A stretch of 64,000 nucleotides of DNA from Ligula intestinalis (GCA_036362985.1 JAYGXS010000004.1:27123976-27187975); one strand, 5' to 3'. Shown: positions 1-13,200, counted from the first letter of the stretch. The notes: generated by a model not told the origin, from the sequence alone. Translations and numbers: made by a program.

Positions 1-671
1 TACGCGCGCACCACACATTATCTGACTTCAGTAAAGATTACTCGGATCACACATTAATGAGAGTTTTACAAAGACAACATCGAGAAGAAGCCATTACAAC
101 CCGACAGCCGCTCCAAAATCCTTAACACGCAACTGAAGAGGCTGAAAACGCAGTTTCTAACCAGAATATTCGTGTCAGGGATCTTATCGCGCTAGCTCAT
201 GTTCTAGGGAGACCCAACCTTGAATATCAATTCTGATTTAAGAAGAGAAAGCAGTAGACGCGATCCGGGAGGATGCTGTATCCTGTACAGCACTATTGGC
301 GAAGAGGTTGACAGAAACTGACATCTGGAGAAGCGCATGTCTGGAGCCACGATAGCAGTGTCCTGAGCGTGAGAAAGTGGAGCAAGTCGTCACAGTGTCT
401 CCGGCGAGGAAACATCTCAATGTGGTTTGAGGAGGGTCAAACGGAATGGACAGCCGTGACTGGCTGGGAACCAAACTGCCAGTGATGCTCATATGCAAGT
501 ATTCGGAAGGGGAGCAGCCTTGCAAAAGGCGTCCGCAGCAGGATTACTATAATCTTCTCAGTAGGGATTAGTAATATGACTTCCTAAACGGGACAAGGGA
601 AAAGGAATACCCCATTCAAATAATAAAGGTGGCCATGCGCATATTTCCGTGAAGGGTAAGTAGTCCTGTGT
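1..671. other. no gene recognised
   Basis: Nothing with a recognisable domain, repeat or RNA structure was found. One minus-strand open frame of 95 codons (238-525) has no family signature and no convincing splice context, so it is probably chance. Confidence 0.5.
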
Positions 672-835
672 CCTAACCCTAACAGTAGCCTTACCATAAG
701 CTTAGTCCCAATCGTAACCTTATACTAAAACCGAACCCTGCAGTTAACACTGACCCTAGCCTTAATCGTAAACGTACTTTAATACCACCCTCAACCGTAA
801 CTCCAGCCATAAACCTAACCATATTCCCACTGGTA
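672..835. repeat. degenerate telomere-like tract
   Basis: The plus strand begins with CCTAACCCTAACAG and continues for about 160 bases with irregular CCTAA, CCCTA, ACCTTA and CCGTAA hexamer-like words. These read as a decayed array of the C-rich animal telomere repeat (TTAGGG on the minus strand). Only the first two units are exact. It could be a fossil interstitial telomere or a low-complexity repeat that happens to resemble one. The minus-strand frame across it (Leu/Arg/Gly-rich) is a by-product of the repeat. Confidence 0.5.
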
Positions 836-1911
836 GTTGGAGAAGCCCCGCTTTCAGGTCCTGTTTTTTTGGGGAGGGGTGTATCAGTCGACCTAACCAC
901 CCTCTCCTGTGACTACATCTTCATGAAGGTAGCTGACGCAAAAATGGTTGATGCTTCTTGATTGGCTTATATACATCCTTCAGGCATCCGCACCGTAAAA
1001 GGGCGTTTTCGGAACTGCAATCCCTGACGGTTCCGGATGAAGTGTCAATGGCCTGATTGGTCTCGGAGATCTGATTCACGTCTTCGTCGTCAATCGCCCG
1101 TGTGTGTGAGCGAAAGAGTTTCATTGACCCTGAGACAGGGTTCGGCGCAGTGAGCATTTGGCGGTGGTTGGTGCATGAACACTGTCTCCTTCATGCTGAT
1201 GGTCAAGCCAAACTTTGAACAACGAAAGGTTGCACACACCTTTCTGTTGATGAGCAGCCTTAGCAATCTGGCTGTAGTAGAGTCACTTGGGTAAATCCCC
1301 TTCATTCATCCTTACGAGAAGGCCGCTCCAAGGCATTTGTAGTTGCGCTCTATATGCTGACGAGTTCGGTTCGTTACGGGACCTCCGTGTCGGGTGTCCT
1401 CAGCGTCAACAGTCTGCGGATGAAGCCTGGGTGAAACTGATCCGTTCTGTAAAGTAGTGCGGTAAAGAAGACCGCCATCTACATTTCGATTTCCATCTTG
1501 GGTCGAAGAGTGTAGTTGTTCCAGGTGGAGATGGCACACGTAGTCACGCTACTACAGTTAATATCACGTACTGTGTGCTGCTAAAGCACCTCCTACTGAA
1601 ACACGTTTCCTTTTGTATACGACGCTTTAGCTTCATATGCGTTCCTAGTCTGCAATTTTACCCATTAACTGGAACACAGAGCTTGTTGCACTAACAAATA
1701 GAGCTTACCAGAGCACGTCATCAGTGGCTGATCCACAGACGGGGAGTCAGGCGGTGCTGTCCAATGTGGCGTTATTCTCTTCCTCATTAGTACTATAATA
1801 TTAGTATTATTAATATCGCGAATAGCATCACTACTATCGTTATTTAGTAGCTGTTTCATTATGGTAGTAGGAGTATTATCCTCACTGTATTATTTTTGTA
1901 GTGGTTTATTG
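836..1911. other. no gene recognised
   Basis: Several overlapping short frames occur on both strands (for example 1312-1539 minus) but none carries a motif I recognise. From about 1790 to 1880 the base composition becomes AT-rich with repeated ATTATTA words, leading into the repeat block to the right. Confidence 0.4.
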
Positions 1912-4090
1912 TTTTTGCGTTGTAGTGCGTAACTTACCGGTATTACTAAGTATGCTTAGCATTATTATCATTATTAGAACTGGCATTTTATTTCTATCAA
2001 GAGCATTTTAGTCTTAGTACTTTAACTTATTAGTAATCTCAGTATTATTCGTGGTCTGTGTTCGACCATCGATTTCGATGAAGGTGACAGTCTCAGGCGT
2101 TAGCTTGAAAGTGATACAGGACGTAGTTAGCGGCTCCGCACTCTTAACCTTCTCCCGGAGTCTCGAATACTAAACGGGGTCCGGCATGGGCTGCTGCATC
2201 AAATGCAAGCCAATACACTGCTTGACATAGTCTTAAGTGACAGCAGACTTTGCGCGGGTACTACTGTACTATCTACCCTCACTCACCTACAGTAGGTGTC
2301 TAGCCAGAATTTATTAAAGCATGACTGGTACTGCTACTTCTAATGCTACTTACTAGGGTCTAGCTTAGTGATATTACTCGTTGGTACTAGTACTGACTGC
2401 TTTGTAAGTCAGAAGTGACGCTGGTTAAAGTCAGCACTGGGCTAATATCCCCTAAATCTCGACAAGAAGTCTAGTAGTACTGGTGCTGGCACTGACGCCA
2501 CCATTTGTCGGAGGTGACGCTGATTAAGCCAATGCTAGGGCTCATATTCCCTTGGTCTCACCAAGAAGTGTGACTATGGGTTTAACTATGCTTGGGGCCT
2601 TGAGCACAGCAGCGTTTGCCTTGGTTTCCGCATTCTCTACTCGATCTATCGAGCTGTGATCGTTTCTGCCAGGTCCGGACTAAAATACTGCTGCTATAGG
2701 TACGTACCTATGCTTCAGTGCTAATTTCTAGTTATCGTGCTTACTAAGGCCAGTAGATAGTATACTTTAAGCACTGCCTGTGTGTCGCACCCAGTATGCA
2801 CTCCCAATCTGTGGGAAGAAATAGTGATTAACATTTGAATAATAATAACGCGTTTGTAAAGTAGTGCACAAGTCTACAGTATCTAGTATCATAAATCTTT
2901 TAGGAAGCAAACTTTACCACAATCAGCTAGTTATGAACGCTTATTAATTCCTATAACAGTATTAGAGGTTCAGTAATAAGACATGCATCCTACATGCGCT
3001 ATAATTACGGTAATGGAGGACAACAGTGTTGCTGAGACTGCAATAGGCTAAAAGCTTAGGCTAGGCCTGCTACACTATTAGAGCTAAGAAAATCTAACTG
3101 AGAGACTGGACTACGTAAACTAAGAGGTAAATTTGTGAGCTAAACTGAGTAATGAAGTTGCAGCCAGCTAGATTCTAGAGTAAGCTAGATTATAATTATG
3201 CGCGACTAATAAAGCAAATTTACTGCTGCGGCTAGGAGGAATATGCTATAATAAAGTAAAAATAAAAGAGCTTACGCACGTCCTAGGACTAGACTACATT
3301 ACCACAGCTAAGCGAATCTAAACTAAGAGGCCCAACTGCGTAAATGGAGAGGTACAATTGCGTCTAAAGTGAGCAATGAAGTTATAGCCAGCTAGACTTT
3401 AAGGTAAGCTAGATTTGAATTTGGTGTAACTTATAAAGTAATTTAACTGCTGCTGCTGTCACATTTTACGAAGTTTGGGCTAGGATACTGCTGCTGTAGA
3501 TAATATGCCACTGCTAAGAGTGCTAATTCTGGTAATCATACTTGCTAGGACCAATGGATAGTATATTCTAGTAATATATTCCTCAAATTGTATCAATAGC
3601 TGACATGATAGGCTAAGTCAGTGCAGCAGGAATAGGGCAATATAAGTGATGCTGGTAGTAATAGTAATGGTGGTAATCCCTATAACAGTATTCAAAGTTC
3701 ATTAGTAAGACATGCATCCTATTTTATCAATCTAATATAACAGATGGAGTCAGCTAGATTTTAAGGTAAGCTAGAAAAGTATTATGTGTAGTTAATAAAG
3801 CGAACTTACTGCTGCGGTTAGAAGAACTAGGCTATAATAAAAGAATTAAGAAAGCAAGCTTACGTGCGCCCGAGGCCTCATCTGGGCTGATTTGTAGGAT
3901 ACCTGGGCGACCATTCACTTCCGGTAGATAATTGAGACTGTTTGCGTTATAGTGCCTTACTTACCTGCATTACTAAGTATTCTTGGCATAAGTATCATTA
4001 TTAGTATTGATATACTATTTCTATCAACAATATTTTTGTCTTAGTACTTTAACTTATTAGTAATATCAGCATTATTATTCGTGATACTAT
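1912..4090. repeat. scrambled direct-repeat block
   Basis: A 2.2 kb AT-rich non-coding block built from diverged direct repeats. About 145 bases at 1912-2057 recur at 3942-4087 and bound the block. Inside, a unit of about 70 bases at 2405-2475 recurs at 2505-2575. A unit at 2680-2765 recurs at 3477-3558. A unit at 2945-2998 (sharing AAGACATGCATCCTA) recurs at 3675-3725. A unit at 3115-3290 (sharing CAGCCAGCTAGA and GGTAAGCTAGA-type words) recurs at 3325-3470 and 3740-3870. Spacings differ between unit types (100, 210, 620, 728, 797 and 2030 bases), so this is not a simple tandem satellite. It looks like a short array that suffered partial duplications and deletions. No coding capacity is visible. 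Confidence 0.75.
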
Positions 4091-4892
4091 TAGTTTTACT
4101 AGCAATAGTATTAAAGACATTGCTAGCTCGCTCGTGAAGACCTCGAATATGTCGTGTAATCCGGCGTGATCTGCCTGTACCTGCTGATCTGCAACCACGT
4201 ACAAAGACCGCATGCTCGCAGGAAAGTCCAAGTTTCTTACACAATCACCATGTGAAGATGAGAAATTTGGCAATCTTATTGCTCAGCTACTGACAAAGTT
4301 ATAGGATGTAGCAATATAAGTTGTAATTATTTTCCCCCTCCCAAAAAATGCTAAATTCCTATTAAAAGGAAATTTGTTGTTAATTAGGGTATTTTGAACG
4401 CTACGGTGAGTGAACCAAAACAAGGTGGACTGGTTGCTCAGCACAAGCCGAAATTCAGACGGTCTGAACTCTACCGTTTTTATAAAAAAATCAAGAATAC
4501 GTTTGAGATAATCAATCAGGGTTGGCGTAGGGCACCACCTCCACTAGGCGATGCAAGAAAATCATAAACGTCTTGCATTTTTCCATTGCACTTGCGTTTT
4601 CTTTTATTTTACTTCTCCCTTTCATACAATGCTCACAGGTTCCGCATGTACCAATGAGTTGATGGCGTAGAAACTGAAAAAACAAAGTTTTGAGCTACAG
4701 GTAAGTGACCTTTTGGCAAAACATTTTTCCTTTTTTGTCATGCTATTCATCCTGCATCCACCCATTCATTTTCTAGCACACGGTAGAAGAACCTCTACAT
4801 ATGAACTAGGCCTCCGAATCATTTACACACAAACGTTCTAGCAGTGGAAGCACATAAGTTCCTTCCTTTTCGAGTGGAAAGCATCCCCTGAC
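4091..4892. other. no gene recognised
   Basis: AT-rich spacer between the repeat block and the RTE-like fragment. Short open frames at 4041-4273 on the minus strand overlap each other in two frames and have no recognisable domain. Confidence 0.4.
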
Positions 4893-6288
4893 GTACTCGT
4901 ACCTGTTACGGCTGTGATCATGCATTGATCCAGCCGGCCTCAATGATGTCACGAACGGTACCTCACCATATGTGACGATTGGCGGCAGTGGATCTGGAAA
5001 GCTCCACCCAGTCTCTTCTCCAGCGACGGAGACCAAAGGTAGAAGGTCCAAGAACTGCTTCCCCATCTTAACGGACGGTGTCGAACCAAGTGTTCAGTTG
5101 CTCCTTTATTCGACGTTTCCAGGTGAGCGGCGGAGCCGGGTCGAGGGCAGTTTAGCAAAACTCGTGGGGCGGACGACGGAAAACGTGTCCAAACCATTTC
5201 AGTCGCCTTACTTGAATGGCTTGAAATATCCTCGTGATACGATGGCAGCGGGTGCGAACTGTCTCATTTCCGATGAAGTCGCTATAATTAACTCGCAGGA
5301 TCGTCCTCAAGCACCGGTTGTCAAAGACCTCCAGTCTTCGCTCATCTTCAGCGCGCACAACCCAGCATTCGCATCCATAGCGGAGGACTGACCGGATGGA
5401 TGCACGGTATACACGAATCTTCGCGGCGATGGAGATGTCACGTGGGATCCATAGGCACTTTCGAAGAATTGAGAAAACCCAGCGAGCAGCATCAATGCGG
5501 GAGACAATGTCATCCTTTCTCTGCCCATCCGGTAGCAGTCTAGCTCTGAGGTATTTATAGCTATCTACTTCTTCGTTTTGATGGCCATTAATCCCCTGGG
5601 GTGCCTTCTCCTGATCGGGGATGCAACTCGAGAATAAATTCGTCTTTCCGGAATTTATGGACATGCCAGCCGACATAGTTATCTCATTTAACCGCGACAG
5701 TACCGACTGTAGACCACCAAAGCTGGAGGCTAGCAGCGTTATATCATTGGCGAAGTCAAGATCAGTTAGCCGGCGTCCGGGTGCAAGCTCAACACCAGCC
5801 TCTTCATGTAGGGCCCTGCCGAGAATCCAGTCAATGACGTAGTTAAACAGAATGGGGGAAGGACGCAGCCCTATTGGACACTAGACCGGATATCGAACGA
5901 TTGAGAGAGATTGTTGGAAACCAGAACTCGTGCAGTGGTAGACCGATAGAAGGCCTTAGTCATGGCGATGAGTTTGATGGGCACTCCATTCAGATTCCAT
6001 TACTCGCCACAGGCACACTAGATGGATGGAGTCGAATGCGGCAGCGAAGTCGACAAAGAAAATGGCCGTCATTTGCTGGTAGCTATGGCGGAATTCTAGA
6101 ATGCGCCTCAGTGTAAATATCTGATCCGCACATCCACGCCCAGCACGGAATCCGGTTTGGTTTGACAGTGTCCTGGAGTCAGGTACAGACTGGAAGCGCC
6201 TGAGAAGAACAATAGCAAAGATCTTTGCAGCGACGTAGTGCCCTAACGGCATCAAGAGTGTCCTGCCATTTGGATGTGTATCCATCAA
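4893..6288 (-). mobile_element. RTE-like LINE fragment, RT and 3' domain, defective
   Basis: Read on the minus strand, this is the 3' half of a non-LTR retrotransposon polyprotein. 6288-5956 encodes reverse transcriptase blocks with the words NQTGFRAGRGCADQIFTLRR and FFVDFAAAFDSI, typical of the RTE clade. 5760-5150 encodes the catalytic block, followed by SGKT-like and post-RT sequence ending RRLKWFGHVFRRP, the usual C-terminal signature of these elements. Stops and frameshifts separate the pieces (near 5950, 5870 and 5150). The catalytic block reads FANDIT where FADD or YADD is expected, so an essential Asp is Asn. No endonuclease domain lies upstream, so the copy is 5'-truncated near 6290. 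A second, shorter copy of the 3' part lies at 10671-11105. Confidence 0.85.
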
Positions 6289-8392
6289 AAATGTTCAATT
6301 TCCACCACAAAAAAAATGTGAATGATTTGTTGAAGCTCCAGTTCTTTCCTCGGTCTTACCAGAAGTGTCCTGCAAACTGACATTCCTAGATTCATTATGA
6401 TGACGTTTCGGACTCATTCCTCGAACGGCCTTTATAGTTGTATTCCACGCTCAGAATCAATCCACCCAGCTTTCTTATCTCCCACTAGTTAGTGGTAATT
6501 TTTCCTGTGCATTAAGTTGTGAATTTGGGGGTTTGCAAAACTATCAGCCCCACTGCACTGTAGGGGTTCCATCTCACTTCTTCGTTTTGAGCTTATCACT
6601 TATTGTTAAACTGTTCCTATTTATAATTTTAGGGCTTCTCTTTTCTCAAAAAATTCGTAGACGAATGGAAAACGTTACATTCTTTTTGTGGTGTATATGC
6701 TAAATTCTGCGGCCCACCCTGTCTACATATTCTTTATTGCATTATCCAAATCAGTGTAAACTTTGTTTTCTACTATCCTCCGTGCGCTTTAATTACAAAA
6801 GTACATTTTTATTATGATTTTTAGGGGCGTCCGGTTACTTTTTGATCTAATATGTATTTATTATAAATTCAGTGCGTAAAGCATCAAGTGTGTTATCAAA
6901 TTTACCATGGCGAAATTGACCTCTCCCATAAAAATCTCCCAAGATTGTATATCACAGGGTAAATCCTGTGGCGACCGGCGTTTGCCACGAGTCGGACAAC
7001 TATCTATCGAATTGCTTCGTGAGTGACAAAAATGGCGAGGGACGATGCTTCCTTATAAGAAGCATAGAGTAGGCACAGCACCGTTGACTCTTACGTGAAT
7101 CGGTTTACATTCGGACAGGCTGAGAATGAATTTGCCACATTTTTTCCTCTTACACACATCTTTCTCCATTGGGAAGACATATTCAAGAAGATTTCACCTG
7201 TTTTCGTTGATACAAATGGATAAATGCAGTTTAAGATGGAATGCACCGAGCTAAGGTGAGTTGCTGGCCATGCTGTACTAATCGTACTTCTTGAGCTTGA
7301 GGTAATAATTTATCTCCTGAACGGCAAACAGAGTAACGGCGCTGTATTTGGCTAGAACATATAGCTCAGCCTCTATAATGAATGCTCAAAAACTGGCAGT
7401 TTTTACTCACAGCAAAATTATCGCCATACTCTTTTATTCAGCTAACCTTCTAACTTCCGCAATGATATTTTATGGATGAAGGCTGATATTGTCAAAACAT
7501 GTACCATTTGATGTGACAGCTATTCTAATCGGTGCGTAGGAACCGAGGCAGGACACTTTTTGGTCTGAGGTACGCACTGTTCTTGCATTGGGAAACTTAT
7601 GGTTCTCTGTCCGATGAGAGAATGCAACTTCCTAACTGGCCTCTAAACGCAAATTCAATTGCAGAGCGGGCCCCAACTTATTCGGAAATTGAATTTTTAA
7701 CTAAAGAATCACACGATAGTATTTCTTCTATACAAAATTTGAAGATATGATTCGCTAACGACTGAGTACAATGAAGATATTGGTATACACCCTTTCTCCA
7801 GAATATATTTTAATTTATAAGGGCATCGGCTATCTTGAACAATGCATGCTACTTAAGTAGTAACCTTTACTGATTGCGTTCTATCAGGCGGCCGAATTGA
7901 AAGGTGCAACTAGTCGCCGCAAGCTGTCTCGCCAGTGTGCATGTTCGCCTCTGCTCCGATTGGGTTGTTTTTGTCGCCAACCAATCAGCAAAGGAAACAG
8001 CGCCGATTGGCTTCGAGCACTCGCTGTGCTAAAACCAAGTCCCACGCAGTCCCATCGACGAATGGACAGCCAGCGTAAGGCGAAGGGGAGGCTGTGAGTA
8101 GACGGTCAGTATGTCAACTACGGAAGCAGACTGCCATTCATGCAAAAGCCGGCGTCATAGCGTTTCTGAAGTATTTTGGGATTGTGTTGCACGATAAGTG
8201 ATCTTACAGTTCCACTTAACTAAACCTTTCTAATTCTAGACACATTTCATGAGATCAGTCCTTGACTGTAGGTTGCTCCCCTAAAAGTTTCGTCTTTCAT
8301 GCAGCGCATGATGCTTTCGCGTTTCCTTTAAGCCCATGGTCTGGACTCCAGTGGGTGTCATGGATGAGCACCCCTAGTTCTTATTCGCTCAA
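6289..8392. other. no gene recognised
   Basis: About 2.1 kb without a supported gene. A 72-codon frame (7532-7750 plus) and a 66-codon frame (7897-8097 plus) have no known motif. The GC-richer stretch near 7890-8110 may be the decayed upstream part of the Penelope-like element that follows, but I could not align it. Confidence 0.4.
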
Positions 8393-8833
8393 CTAACGTA
8401 CAAAAAGAATGTGTCAGAAGCAACGGGACGTATCACTGGAGAGCCCGGTGTCCATCGACCGACTACTGTCATGCAGTCGCAGATCATGCAAATAAAAGAT
8501 GGTCGGGAGTTAGGTAAGCAGTCTAGCCTCGTTTATCATGTGGCATGTCGCGACAGTTCGTGCCGTTATGCAGGCCAAACCGGGTAATGACTTAGCTCGC
8601 GAATAATGGAGCATAAACAGGCAACGTCGAAGGGCGGCCAATTGTCCCAAATCGCTACCTACACCCTAGAGGAAGGCCACGAATTCATCTTTACGGGCAC
8701 GCGAATAGTGGCACGAGACGGGTCAACAACTACTGGAGGCCTAGGCACCAGACTCGAACTCCACCAACAGACACGAGACCAGCAATCGCGGCTCAATTCC
8801 TATCCAAGGACGCATTTCATGACGCCGAGTTGA
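8393..8833 (+). mobile_element. Penelope-like element 3' fragment, GIY-YIG endonuclease
   Basis: One reading frame runs from about 8393 to the stop at 8833, interrupted by a tandem stop (TAATGA, 8587-8592). It encodes, in order, a linker containing KNVSEATGRI and GVHRPTTVM, then the GIY-YIG core LVYHVACRDSSCRYAGQTG, the RIMEHK helix with its conserved Arg and His, and GHEFIFTGTRIVA. This order (post-RT linker, then a GIY-YIG domain with a Cys-containing first strand) is characteristic of the C-terminus of Penelope-like retroelements. No reverse transcriptase is recognisable upstream, so this is a 5'-truncated, inactive copy. The frame after GHEF also diverges from the usual C-terminus. The family assignment rests on motif recognition without an alignment. 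Confidence 0.8.
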
Positions 8834-10234
8834 GACTGCCTAGGAATCAAACTTACCACGGATGCTACGCCCTCCCCTACTTCCTCGCAGCTGATTACAA
8901 AACTTACCAGGCCATGCTGTTCTCTCATTGCCACTGGAGACGGCCTCCTGCACGAGTCCAAAATATCAGGCTAATATAAGTGCTGCCGCAGTGACTGCAC
9001 CCTTGTCTTGTTTACAATAAGTACCTCGGCCTCGCATATACGCTTCCATTTATAGGGAGTAGTCTTCAGCCCATCCATTAACTACATAAGTACACGCCTC
9101 ACGAGGGTATAAAATATAATCGATCGCTCTGAAGATATGATTAACAAAGCGTGCTTCCAAAAGACATGAACGCTGGCCTAAGAAGTTTAATGGCCTGGCG
9201 TTTCAGGTTCTCACAAAAGGACGTTTCTAGTTATGGGTTCGAGTGAGAATCCAAATCATGAAGCCGGACAATTCTCGGTTCAACGATCGCATCTTCTCCT
9301 AAAGCGTAGCCTGCCATGGACGAAGTGCTTACATTTTGGATTCAAATGTCGAGCTAATATTCCCCCATGAGCAATTTAGTCCGGCTTCCACTACAGTTCG
9401 TAACTAAACATCTTTGTGGATTCAAAGTAGTTGTTTACAGAAACGAACGCCGGCGATAGAAAAGACGGATGACTAGACAATCTGCTCACCTGTCATCTAT
9501 AAGGCCCTTCTCAACTTATTTGCCCTATACGACTCGAGCCATTGATTTAGTTGAATGAAGATTCAACTTTGGTGCTTTGACATTTCCCAGCTAAACAGAT
9601 GTCAACTTTTATTTTTTAAATCGATATTACTGCAATATGAGCCCGAAAGTTTATCCGATAATGAAAAAGAGTTAACAACCCACTACCTATGAGCTATTTG
9701 TGTTTTTTTAAAAGGGCATCTCAATTCCCTGACTCATGCTACTGATAAGTATTCCCAGGTTGATATATCGCGGCAATGGCATTGCACCGCAAATTCTTCA
9801 ACGAACAAAGATCGTCACTTTCGGAAGGAATAGTCATTGTCAGAGAGCACAGTTTCCGACGATGCACAGTCAATAACCCCTGCCATTTAGAATCCGACTA
9901 TTGAAGCAAAAAACTCGATGACTCCATAGTTTCTCATAATAACTCCTTCTGAAGACCACTGCTTTCATATAATACGTATTTATAGTAAAATACCCCCTCC
10001 CCGTTGTTGACTAACGAGATAAGGGAAATTGAAGAAGACATGACCTAGCATATAAAATCAGCATAAAGTCTAAAACAAAGTAAAGCCGTAGAACGGTTGG
10101 GAAAACACTGAGTGAGCAGTAGGGAAGGGAGTTGGAAAGACAAAATTGTAGTGTCGCGATGGCACATCCCAGCACGAATCTGTTCTGTTAAACTCTGGAA
10201 TCAGGAATCTTCATCCAGGAAGCAGGTGGAGTGA
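8834..10234. other. 3' flank of NAPE-PLD, no gene recognised
   Basis: This 1.4 kb lies downstream of the NAPE-PLD stop codon and should contain its 3' untranslated region. TTTATT on the plus strand near 9608 would read AATAAA on the gene's strand, but it is about 620 bases from the stop and not distinctive. No other feature was recognised. Confidence 0.35.
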
Positions 10235-13200
10235 TTAATCCTCCAGTACCTCTTCGGTAGGCTCACGGCGGTAGCACAGGGACTGTCCATGAAAGAGGGT
10301 GCGGAAGAAAGAAGCTGAGATGCTGGCCTCCTTCAAGGCCGCCGCGAGGTCCTGCTTCGGGGCAAGATAGTGCTGTAGAGGGTGGTAAAATAGACAAGTC
10401 AGTTTGCATCAAATCAGGCATGGCAGGCTGCTTCATTTAGTCGCGTAAGTGAGGATACGAAACCCTCTTTATTCCACGATTCGATCGAGTTTAGGCCAGG
10501 GCACTGCCTATAACATAGTATTTATATTAATTATTCGCCTTACGGTTCGCAAGTATTGGGTGGCAGAACAATTACGGAAGAACGCTGACATTTAATAAAA
10601 CAATCCTATCAATGCATGACTACCTGTCGCACAATTTTCATGCAGTCCGGCAGTTGGAGTCTTACTTACCTAGTTACTTGTTATGGCTGTGATCATGCCT
10701 GATCTAGCCGGCCTCGGTGATTTCATGGACGGTACCTCTTCATGCATGACGGTTAGCGGCAGCGGATCTGGAGAACTCTATCCAGTCTCTTCTCTAACAC
10801 CGTAGACCGAATACCGAAGGTCCAAGAACCACTTCCATGTCCTCACGGACTGATTCGAGCCAGGCTTTGAGTTGACCCCCTCTTCGTCGTTTCCAATTAG
10901 TTAACGGTTTCAATTCGAGGGCAATAGCACTGAGCTCCTGAGATTAACGACGAAGAACGTGTCCAAAACACATCCGTCGTCTCTATTGAATGGCCTGGGA
11001 TATCCTTGTGCTTTTTTCACAGCGAGTGCGGACTATCTCATTTGAGACGAAGTCGGTGTACTCCACTTGAGTGATGGTCCTCAAGCAGTAGTGGTCAAAG
11101 AACTCAGTTGGAGTCTCTTTCACGATTGCCATTTTCGACTTTATTCTACTGTGGTTGCATACACTGCTTGCGGCCCAACAGGGTGCTTATGTAAATACAT
11201 TTTCGTTCTTTTTAAAAACTTTTAGCTAGTTTTGGTCTCGATATAAAGCCGTCCTTTGGCCTCGTCAATTGAGTACCTCTTTCTTCCTAACTACAGACTT
11301 TTCTGATGTTAAGTAAGCACTCGCGTCATTATTCAAGAAATCAGTTGTCAAACATGTACTTTCTCGAAATATTACCATCAGGCTAGGGCAAGTACATTGC
11401 AATACAACAGAAGAGTAGATAACTTGACAAGATGCGATCAATTCCTCATAAGTTTTTGCCCCCTCACTGGCACTTCTCTGGGCGCCATCAGTTATAAGCA
11501 AGCCTTAAAACGGCGTCCGGATCATGGCCCTGCGGTCGTCAAAAACCAGGTTATGTCATAGGCTGCTGGATCACGTTTGCGGTGAACAGCTTGGTGGTGT
11601 TTTGGGATGTGTTATGCCATAGCTCCTGGATTCGGAAATGGGCATTTCGATCCACCTCTCTTGCACACCAATTTACATATGTAGGATGGGAGGGGGCAGC
11701 ATTCTTTATGTGACTGATTTGATGTGTCGGTGCCCATTTATGCCTGGGACTATTTGTTCAATATATTTTAACTTGGACTGATAACCCTTTTTAACTCAAA
11801 CAAACCTTCTTGAAAACTCAGAAACACGAATTGTCATATAGCAAACAGGACAACAATATAAACACGTAAAAATAGTGCTATTAAACAATATGAATAGCGT
11901 TGTAATGCCTCAAGTGATGTTACTTGTAGAGGATTCTTAGCATTGCCTGTTTAGGACGCGGGCAGCAAACATAGCCTCTATACGTGTTACATCATGAAGT
12001 CGTCCGAAGGCACTTAGTGTCCTTGGCCCAAGTATACTTATCGGATGAGCTTCCATTATCAGGTATCTCGCCGCGAGATAATTCAGCACTATGCTATCTT
12101 ACTCATCTTTGATCTTAAGACCTGTCCTCGAAGACTATTCAATTTTCAATTTATTCGTCAATATTAATCCAGAAGGGTAAAAGCTGATTGGTTCTCTCTT
12201 GGCCTTAGCCTAGAATGAATAGCTTTAGAAAAGACATTTGGCATAGGTATGCAGTAGGTTTTGGCATTGGCACTCTTACTGCGGCGCTTTTTTGGACCTC
12301 TTTGAATCTGGCAGGCAGTGTTTTATTGCCACAGAATGAGGAGTGGCATTGATAACGCATAGCTACTGATGAAAACCTGCAGACGAAGATCCGTCTGCCA
12401 TTGTTTCACTCGGAACGCAGAGCTAAAACAAGACCTTGGTGCTGGGGAACAACAGAAGTCAACGACGGCGGCTCTCTGCTATACAGAGCACTAAGAAACG
12501 CTTGGTCATATTGACAATCTACGTGTAAAATGCAATGCATATCCGATCCAAGCACCTTAAAATGGGAGTTATGCACAGAAATCCTCAACACCCGACACGT
12601 TAGGGTTGAGGGCCACTCAGTTTTCGATATTCATGTTAGGACGGCACAGAACAGAAGTCGACACTCGTGCCATCGTCGAGGCAGAATAACAAAGAGAAAA
12701 CGCGGTAGCGCTATTGCATGACGGAATAGGTTACGCGTGACCTTCGAGGGCGGACAACACGCGAGACCGCCGCAGGCCGGGTTCTGCCATCGGGAGGTCA
12801 CGCTGAGGACACCGGCGATGGCTGCCTCCAATGGCCACTCGTGGAGGGTCAATAGCGAACAATGATTACTGACCCTTAAATAGCGAGGCTGCGAGCAGAA
12901 GGGCATTCTTCTACTGGAACACGAGACCTGTTGCGGAGATGCGCTACCGACGACCCGAGATTCTACTGCTGGAGACACAGGACTCTGTTGCCTTAGACCA
13001 GAGACTGTTACCGAGGTGAGACCGACACACGCTACTGAGGGACACAGAAGACCAGGCTGCCGGACATGCGAAAGACAGAGCATACTTACAAGCAGAAATA
13101 GTGACATTAAACTATTAACTGCTATCCATTTCTACCTTCTCTTCCTAACACGCAACTGGGGCATAACCAGCGTTGACACAGGAACACACAAGATTATAAC

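Noticed and set aside
12363..12400. CTGATGA followed by a GAAG word, a possible hammerhead ribozyme core
   Set aside because: The GAAA box and the three pairing stems cannot be formed. No other hammerhead core was found near the Penelope-like or LINE elements.
12631..13107. 158-codon minus-strand frame inside a NAPE-PLD intron
   Set aside because: Cys/Ser/Pro-rich composition, overlapping frames on the other strand and no recognisable domain. It lies in a locally GC-rich stretch where long chance frames are expected.
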